A DNA stretch of 10,855 bases, taken from NCBI GenBank assembly GCA_037380725.1, contig JARRRL010000095.1, positions 1 through 10,855 of the forward strand. Reading direction: 5' to 3'. This document shows positions 6,684 to 10,855 of the stretch, piece by piece (within the stretch, counting starts at the first letter, position 1; each line of letters begins with the position of its first letter). The notes beneath the pieces are model-generated. The model was not told where the DNA came from, made no database searches, and was given only the letters and a program-made list of their open reading frames with translations. The position numbers were made by a program, and so were the translations under genes. Source of the DNA: JARRRL01 sp037380725 (lineage in GTDB: Bacteria > Pseudomonadota > Gammaproteobacteria > Pseudomonadales > JANQJO01).

Positions 6684-7910
6684 ATGATGCGAAGACGTTT
6701 TGAGCCAGTCAAGAATACCATGAGGCGTGCAGGACAGCGTTGGCTCAGTGGCACCGTGTTGGTTGGGGTGATGGCGACCTTAATGGGTTGTGGCAGTCTT
6801 TTTGGCGAGCGCGGTTATTTTCGTGATCGATCGATGGATTACCAAGCCGCTGAGCGTGCGCCAAGGTATGATTTGGGCGTTGATGCGCCGGAAGCGGCGC
6901 ATCAACGTGTGAAGCCGGTGTTGCCCGTACCGTCTGTTGTTGCACAGAGTGACAAACAGTTTATGCCGCATAAATTTGATGATGTGCCGCGACCACAGGT
7001 GGTGGAATTGGTGGCGGGAGAGGGGCGCGTCCAATTGCTGCGTGATGTGGATTTGCGGTGGTTATGGGTCGAGGCGGACGCGGCATCAACATATGTGTGG
7101 ATCAGCCAGTATTTCAATGACGCGGGGTTTATCATTTTGTCTGGATCGCGTGTCGGGCAATTTTTAAAAACCAGTTGGCAAGAAGAAAGAACGGGGTCGC
7201 AAGGAGAAGCGGGATTTTGGTCTCGTTCCGTCGCGTCTATTAAGCACTTAGGTCGTAATGAAAAAGCATTTGAGCGTTATCGCGTGCAGTTTTCACCAAC
7301 CAGCCCGGATGGCTTATCGGGTACTCGGGTGTTTGTGGAGCGGCAAGTGGTGCAGGCGGAGTCCCTGGAGGCGGTTCGGACTTTGAATTGGTCTGAAAAT
7401 CAGTCTGTTGAAGCGGCGCAAGCGCGTGAGGCGACAACGGATACGGATAGCGCGACGGAGCAAGATCATACGCCTGAGCGAGCGTGGTGGCAGCCCGTGG
7501 TGCATTTTTTGGATGAACAGATAAGTGCTTCGCTTGAGGCGTCTTCTCCAGCGGATAACCAGGAGTTGTCCGCCCAGATGCGTCAAGATGGTAACGGGTG
7601 GCCGGTGCTGACCATCGACCAGCCTTTTGCGCGCAGTTGGGATGCGGTGGGTGTGGCCTTGGAGCGCATTAAGCGTACTGAGGAAGCCGTATTGAGTATT
7701 GATGATTTGGACCGCTCCTTGGCCGTTTATTACGTTAAATGGCAAGCACAAAATGATCGCAAGCCCGTGCTTTACCAGTTGCACATGGCCAAGGGTGAAG
7801 TGGGCGTGTTGATTTCGGTTCAGTTGGATGACAATACCGTTGCGCCTAAAGAAAAAAGCGAACAATTGTTGTCACTGATTGAGCGACAATTGAGTGAGAT
7901 TGGTGGTTAG
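6684..7910 (+). CDS. bamC: Outer-membrane assembly lipoprotein BamC
   Basis: BamC (NlpB) is a lipoprotein of the BAM complex that inserts beta-barrel proteins into the outer membrane. It has a lipoprotein signal with lipobox LMGC (C36 from the ATG at 6684). The internal ATG at codon 13 (6720) would give a 23-residue signal peptide and may be the true start. The ATG at 6684 has AAGG about 8 nt upstream. After the lipid anchor comes an unstructured proline-containing stretch of the type that binds BamD. Two helix-grip regions follow, about 105-225 and about 285-405. A polar linker rich in Glu, Asp and Thr (about 238-265) joins them. At 408 residues it is longer than E. coli BamC, mostly through the linker and leader. 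The position between dapA and purC is diagnostic for this poorly conserved protein. Confidence 0.88.
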   Translation: MMRRRFEPVKNTMRRAGQRWLSGTVLVGVMATLMGCGSLFGERGYFRDRSMDYQAAERAPRYDLGVDAPEAAHQRVKPVLPVPSVVAQSDKQFMPHKFDDVPRPQVVELVAGEGRVQLLRDVDLRWLWVEADAASTYVWISQYFNDAGFIILSGSRVGQFLKTSWQEERTGSQGEAGFWSRSVASIKHLGRNEKAFERYRVQFSPTSPDGLSGTRVFVERQVVQAESLEAVRTLNWSENQSVEAAQAREATTDTDSATEQDHTPERAWWQPVVHFLDEQISASLEASSPADNQELSAQMRQDGNGWPVLTIDQPFARSWDAVGVALERIKRTEEAVLSIDDLDRSLAVYYVKWQAQNDRKPVLYQLHMAKGEVGVLISVQLDDNTVAPKEKSEQLLSLIERQLSEIGG

Positions 7911-8016
7911 TTAGCATCGAGTATTCATCTGCGTTGAAGGCCCCATGAGCATCGGTACACAATCCGAAATCTGATGGTGAAGGCGGCGCCGGACAGGGGG
8001 GAGAGGGGTAGAGAAA
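7911..8016. other. bamC/purC spacer
   Basis: This 106-bp spacer ends in a purine-rich run (about 7992-8016), GGGGGGAGAGGGG and more, just before the purC ATG. The run includes ribosome-binding-like GGAG and GAGG cores. I see no terminator hairpin, so read-through from bamC into purC is likely. Confidence 0.5.
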
Positions 8017-8745
8017 ATGACAGAACAGTCGTGGTCGCAGGGGGAATTGTTGTACGCCGGTAAGGCAAAATCCATTTACGCGACTGATGACCCGTCGCGC
8101 GTCATGATGTTATTTCGTGACGACACGTCTGCGTTCAATGGCGAGAAGAAAGAAGCCTTGAATCGAAAAGGTCGTGTGAATAATCAGTTTAACGCGTTTA
8201 TGATGCAAAAATTGGCTGATGCTGGCATCGAAACGCATTTTGAGCGTGTGGTGAGTCCGCAAGCGTCTTTGGTTAAGGCCATGAAGATGGTGCCACTGGA
8301 ATGCGTTGTGCGTAACGTAACAGCCGGTGGTATCTGTAAGCGGCTGGGGGTGCCTGCAGGCGAAACCTTGGATCAACCCATTTACGAATTGTTTCTTAAA
8401 AATGATGAGTTGGGCGATCCCATGGTCAATGACAGCCATGCCATCACGTTTGGGTGGGCCACAGCCGAGCAGTTGGCGGACATGAAAAGATTGAGTTTTG
8501 CTGTGAACGATGTGTTTAAAGCGTTGTTTGCGCAGGCGGGTTTATTGCTGGTGGATTATAAACTCGAATTTGGTGTGTACGAGGGGCGTTTGGTGTTGGG
8601 CGATGAGTTTTCCCCGGACGGTTGCCGAATTTGGGACGCACAGACCCGCGAGAAACTGGATAAAGACCGGTTTCGTATGGACTTGGGAGATGTGATTGAA
8701 AGCTACGAATTGGTTGGGCATCGATTGGGGATTCGGTTTGAATAA
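8017..8745 (+). CDS. purC: Phosphoribosylaminoimidazole-succinocarboxamide synthase (SAICAR synthetase)
   Basis: PurC joins CAIR and aspartate using ATP, a step in de novo purine synthesis. The 242-residue length is close to E. coli (237). Family motifs in order: LLYAGKAKSIY near residues 11-21 (ATP loop); DDTSAFNGEKK at 35-45; VVRNVTAGGICKRLG at 97-111; DYKLEFG at 180-186; and DEFSPDGCRIWD at 196-207. The motif positions and lengths are ordinary and nothing looks damaged. It is the last core gene of the dapA-bamC-purC block. The sequence character changes to accessory DNA right after its stop. Confidence 0.97.
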   Translation: MTEQSWSQGELLYAGKAKSIYATDDPSRVMMLFRDDTSAFNGEKKEALNRKGRVNNQFNAFMMQKLADAGIETHFERVVSPQASLVKAMKMVPLECVVRNVTAGGICKRLGVPAGETLDQPIYELFLKNDELGDPMVNDSHAITFGWATAEQLADMKRLSFAVNDVFKALFAQAGLLLVDYKLEFGVYEGRLVLGDEFSPDGCRIWDAQTREKLDKDRFRMDLGDVIESYELVGHRLGIRFE

Positions 8746-8833
8746 AGCGCGTTAAGTATTCGGCTCCTCATAAAGTGGACCACTCGATCAGTTAATCGTT
8801 TTTGTTTTATCTCATTGCAGTAAAGGAGAAATC

Positions 8834-9355
8834 ATGATTCATGATATGACATACGATGGTCAAAATATTAGCTGGCCTGGAAGAGGAACGTTTAAAGCGA
8901 CATCAGGTTTGCCCGGTTCTCAACTACCTAAAGATTCTTGTGTCCCTGATATCGGACCCATTCCGGAGGGTTTTTATAAGGTCTTTATTTCAGACCATGG
9001 CACAGCACAGGATGATGGTACAGGTTTTTGCGCCCTAAAGCCGTCTTGGGGGATTCAGGAAATACCCAGCGGGGCTGCCGCAGGAGTTTGCGAACCGTTT
9101 TGGGCAAATTGGGGTAGAAATCGGGCTAGAATGGAACCTGCTGACGTCGCTACAAAAAACCGATGTTCGCCGGTAACGAGAGGCGGATTTTATTTGCATG
9201 ACTCTACTAAAGGTTACAGTCACGGATGTATCGAAGTAGAAACGAGACTATTTCCACTCCTGCGGAATTGCCATAAAACCACGAAAAAAAGCACGGTAAT
9301 TATTAAAGTCTCGTATGTTGAGGGGGAATCAACCAATGGCGGCACAAAAATTTAG
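8834..9355 (+). CDS. L,D-transpeptidase-like toxin, likely T6SS effector (Tlde1-like)
   Basis: The 173-residue protein has no signal peptide. It carries the active-site pattern of YkuD-type L,D-transpeptidases: H122, then S129-H130-G131-C132-I (FYLHDSTKGYSHGCIEV), with C132 the presumed nucleophile. The upstream GPIPEGFYKV (41-50) and WGRNRARMEP (93-102) match, from memory, the arrangement of the Tlde1/DUF2778 family. The Salmonella member is a type VI secretion effector that acts on periplasmic peptidoglycan stem peptides by carboxypeptidase and D-amino-acid exchange activity. The small size and absence of a signal fit a secreted cargo effector. A strong ribosome binding site (AAAGGAG) lies 6 nt before the ATG. 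The next gene overlaps its 3' end by 20 bp and encodes an exported protein, the layout expected of an effector-immunity pair. It is A+T-richer than purC, suggesting transfer. No T6SS structural genes are in view, so the secretion route is inferred. Confidence 0.75.
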   Translation: MIHDMTYDGQNISWPGRGTFKATSGLPGSQLPKDSCVPDIGPIPEGFYKVFISDHGTAQDDGTGFCALKPSWGIQEIPSGAAAGVCEPFWANWGRNRARMEPADVATKNRCSPVTRGGFYLHDSTKGYSHGCIEVETRLFPLLRNCHKTTKKSTVIIKVSYVEGESTNGGTKI

Positions 9356-9731
9356 ATTTATAGTCGTTTTTCTTCTTTCTTCGTGTGCGATGGCGAGCAA
9401 CGTGGATAATATAAACTTAGAAAATATAGAGATCGACAATCAGCTTTCTGAATGTGCTTCCTTTGGTAACACAGCGATTTCCACAGATGGCGCAGTCCCT
9501 ATTTTTTCTTTCGATCTAGAAGTACATAAGCCTATCGCTGAGTGTGGCTGTAAATCAGCCCTAGGGTCGTATGCTGTGTATACTTCTTCCGAAGGATATA
9601 AGTCGTACATAATAGGTGGAAAAGTTGGCTTTTTGGCTTCAGAGAAAAAATACCTCCCATTATCTGCAGAGCAAAATTTAATCAAAAAAAGAAAGTTAAT
9701 AGTAAAGTTCTCTTGTGCGCAGACTGATTGA
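9336..9731 (+). CDS. Small exported protein, likely periplasmic immunity protein to the adjacent L,D-transpeptidase
   Basis: The 131-residue protein has an N-terminal signal (KFRFIVVFLLSSCAMAS). LSSC reads as a lipobox, although cleavage after AMA is also possible. I chose the ATG at 9336 because AGGGGGAA sits 8 nt upstream; the in-frame ATG at 9315 lacks this and would bury the signal peptide. The mature part has ECGCKSALGSYAVY and a C-terminal KFSCAQ. This Cys pattern reminds me of the DUF2195 family, which I recall only tentatively as linked to Tlde1-type toxins. Its start overlaps the toxin 3' end by 20 bp, so the two are translationally coupled. It is clearly A+T-rich. Export to the periplasm fits neutralising a peptidoglycan-targeting enzyme delivered by sibling cells. 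Confidence 0.65.
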   Translation: MAAQKFRFIVVFLLSSCAMASNVDNINLENIEIDNQLSECASFGNTAISTDGAVPIFSFDLEVHKPIAECGCKSALGSYAVYTSSEGYKSYIIGGKVGFLASEKKYLPLSAEQNLIKKRKLIVKFSCAQTD

Positions 9732-9764
9732 TGGGGTTGCTAACCGAAAAGTTAATCGTCTTTT

Positions 9765-9794
9765 CTCGTTCCCACGCAGGAGCATGGGAACGAG
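9765..9794. repeat. REP-like hairpin, also a possible terminator
   Basis: CTCGTTCCCA (9765-9774) and TGGGAACGAG (9785-9794) are perfect inverted arms of 10 bp. The stem extends inward past one mismatch by two more pairs (GC/GC). I recall this TTCCCACGC...GTGGGAA type as a widely dispersed repeat in several gammaproteobacterial genomes. It lies about 30 bp after the immunity gene stop, so it could also end that transcript, though no T-run follows. Confidence 0.6.
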
Positions 9795-9831
9795 GTGCGA
9801 CCGGCATGGTAACGATCTAGCTGGTGAAAAT

Positions 9832-9954
9832 CTATCCATTACCCTGGGAGGAGGGAAAATGTAGCTGAGCGAGAGTTTGTGCAACCCGAGATGCTCTTTG
9901 ACTCTGGTTATACTCATCCCAGTTGCAGACGTGATGCTTTGACTTCTTATCCAC
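9832..9954 (-). pseudogene. Possible N-terminal scrap of an IS5-type transposase
   Basis: A 40-codon minus-strand frame opens at GTG 9954 with GGGAG 8 nt upstream. It reads KKSKHHVCNWDEYNQSQR. The NW-x-EYN motif close to the start is typical of one group of IS5-family transposases (usually NWxxYNxxLxxRG). Similarity stops after about 18 residues and the frame ends at 9832. This is a short match and could be chance. Confidence 0.35.
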
Positions 9955-9991
9955 CTTAAAACTCCCTTGTCTCGTTAGGTCTGGTAACCAA

Positions 9992-10015
9992 CAAGATAAG
10001 GATCAAGATAAGGAT
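9992..10015. repeat. Perfect 12-bp tandem repeat
   Basis: CAAGATAAGGAT occurs twice in succession at 9992-10003 and 10004-10015 without mismatch. It lies in the 378-bp stretch (9732-10109) that has no intact gene before the GNAT gene. That stretch otherwise holds only the hairpin and the possible transposase scrap. Confidence 0.8.
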
Positions 10016-10109
10016 GTTTTTATGGAATTTCAAGTGGTTACGGCATTATTCTGCAACTTCTCTCCATGCAGCAAGGCCAATAAAAGTTATACCTCAATAA
10101 GGAAGCTGC

Positions 10110-10556
10110 ATGAATGAGACGATCATACTAAGACCTGCCACCACAGAAGATGCGGACATCTTGTTGGAATGGCGCAATGATCCAGAAACAAGAAAAGCCA
10201 GCCACAATACGGCTGAAGTCCAGAGGAATGATCACGTTTCTTGGCTATCGAGAACACTTGGCAATCCTGAGCGTAGGCTATGCGTCGCTGAAGAAGATGG
10301 TGACCCGGTCGGCACTGTTCGAGCTGATTTTGCAGATGGTGTATGGGAACTGTCATGGACGGTTTCCCCGAGAGCAAGAGGGCGGGGGGTGGCGAAACGG
10401 ATGGTTGCTTTACTGGCAAACGAAATCTCAGAACCAATAAGAGCAGAAGTGAAAGCCGGCAATACCTCGTCAGCCCGAATTGCCGAGCATGCGGGCATGG
10501 TATTCGAACGAGAAACTGACGGTATTCTTCATTACAAGCGAGCAGCTTTGGGATGA
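10110..10556 (+). CDS. GNAT-family N-acetyltransferase
   Basis: The complete 148-residue acetyltransferase opens with the GNAT start ILRPATTEDADILLEWRNDP. The acetyl-CoA-binding motif A is ARGRGVAKRM (R/Q-x-x-G-x-G/A), followed by a beta-bulge/C-terminal region EVKAGNTSSARIAEHAGMVFERE. The LLEWRNDPETR start resembles acetyltransferases acting on 4-amino sugar nucleotides, such as PseH of pseudaminic acid synthesis. This would fit the sugar amidotransferase fragment next door, but the substrate is an inference. AAGG 7 nt before the ATG is a good ribosome binding site. The 3' end overlaps a minus-strand pseudogene frame, so the DNA just beyond its stop looks like a rearrangement junction. Confidence 0.8.
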   Translation: MNETIILRPATTEDADILLEWRNDPETRKASHNTAEVQRNDHVSWLSRTLGNPERRLCVAEEDGDPVGTVRADFADGVWELSWTVSPRARGRGVAKRMVALLANEISEPIRAEVKAGNTSSARIAEHAGMVFERETDGILHYKRAALG

Positions 10557-10741
10557 ACATCATTCCTTACCGCCTGATAAACAGAATCTTTGCCACCGCT
10601 CACCGGTATTATGGAATCCCAGCTCATACTATCAGAACGATAACGATCAAGTAGTTCTTTGAATTCTAGCTGTCGACTCTTCCAGTCGATATCCTTCTTT
10701 TTAGCCACAGAACGACAAGCACCACAGATGCCTTCTTTGTT
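10532..10741 (-). pseudogene. Truncated N-acetyl-sugar amidotransferase (WbpG/PseA type), N-terminal piece
   Basis: The minus-strand frame starts after an in-frame TAA (10742-10744) and reads NKEGICGACRSVAKKKDIDW. A helical stretch follows, then SIIPVSGGKDSVYQ. The CxxC pair and the PP-loop SGGKDS (10583-10600) are the family signature. These enzymes amidate a sugar carbonyl or acetamido group in LPS or flagellin glycan pathways, with ammonia from a HisH/HisF-like partner. Homology runs about 10741-10574; beyond VYQ the reading frame continues only through unrelated sequence to a stop at 10532. The family is normally over 350 residues, so this piece is dead. Both ends are cut: the left meets the GNAT gene and the right meets the repeat array at 10754. 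Confidence 0.75.
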
Positions 10742-10753
10742 TTACCAGACAAC

Positions 10754-10855
10754 CCTGAGTTATTCTGCTCTCAACTCAGTTATTCTGTGCTTATCCCTCA
10801 GTTATTCTGGTCTCAACTCAGGTATTTCATTTTTAGATGAGGTATTTCGTTTTGC
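10754..10855. repeat. Five direct repeats spaced 20-22 bp, probable mobile-element end
   Basis: The cores start at 10756, 10776, 10798, 10818 and 10838. Three read TSAGTTATTCTG, the last two TSAGGTATTTC. Spacings of 20, 22, 20 and 20 bp put all sites on one face of the helix. They begin about 10 bp from where the amidotransferase remnant ends and may continue beyond the window. Multi-site ends of this sort are known for IS21-like and other multi-subunit transposons. The element body would lie to the right. Confidence 0.6.

Noticed and set aside
7314..7865. A long antisense frame within bamC
   Set aside because: It is a shadow of bamC with no domain and an arginine/histidine-rich composition typical of antisense reading.
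8774..8784. AGTGGACCACT palindrome between purC and the effector
   Set aside because: The arms are only 5 bp. It could be an operator or an insertion scar, but it is too short to interpret.
10022..10117. A 31-codon small frame (MEFQVVTALFCNF) overlapping the GNAT start
   Set aside because: It has a plausible AAGGATG upstream but no known family or conservation evidence. It could be a leader peptide, but nothing supports that.
10754..10810. TAACTGA heptamer direct repeats of the kind I recall from Beggiatoaceae
   Set aside because: TAACTGA appears on the minus strand in only two of five copies, and the copies are 20-22 bp apart rather than contiguous heptamers.

Overview
The window looks like a draft-assembly contig from a mid-GC gammaproteobacterium. 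Evidence for this is the core gene order bepA-perM-bcp-dapA-bamC-purC, which resembles the bcp/dapA/bamC/purC and perM/bepA neighbourhoods of enterobacteria and pseudomonads. The RNase R, BamC and BepA sequences are also of gammaproteobacterial type. I cannot name the genus. A run of 24 Ns at 1746-1769 marks an assembly gap inside bepA.

Layout. 1-601 (minus) is the 5' part of rnr. 681-833 (plus) is a tRNA-Leu(CAG) with its own promoter. 943-1270 (minus) is a wreck of a vapBC toxin-antitoxin module, reduced to a VapB piece and the C-terminal half of VapC. 1272-2787 (minus) is bepA, an M48 metallochaperone/protease of the outer membrane, broken only by the assembly gap. 2788-3568 holds no convincing gene but a crowd of paired short direct repeats. 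3569-4678 (plus) is perM. A six-unit 14-bp repeat array separates it from the convergent bcp (4819-5346, minus). 5347-5715 is the bcp/dapA intergenic region, also with short repeats; gcvR, which sits beside bcp in some relatives, is absent. dapA, bamC and purC (5716-8745, plus) form the conserved lysine/cell-wall, outer-membrane assembly and purine block.

From about 8750 the sequence turns into accessory DNA, visibly A+T-richer. It holds an L,D-transpeptidase-like toxin with a classic SHGC active site (Tlde1-like, the type delivered by type VI secretion systems). This overlaps a small exported cysteine-containing protein that is its likely periplasmic immunity partner. Next come a REP-like hairpin, a possible IS5-type transposase scrap, a complete GNAT acetyltransferase, and on the opposite strand a truncated N-acetyl-sugar amidotransferase that keeps its PP-loop. 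The window ends in five direct repeats spaced 20-22 bp that look like the end of a mobile element lying to the right.

Two themes stand out. One is the likely effector-immunity pair next to purC. The other is the abundance of 11-22 bp tandem duplications in almost every non-coding interval and inside the dead vapC, which suggests a genome prone to short tandem duplication and littered with mobile-element ends.
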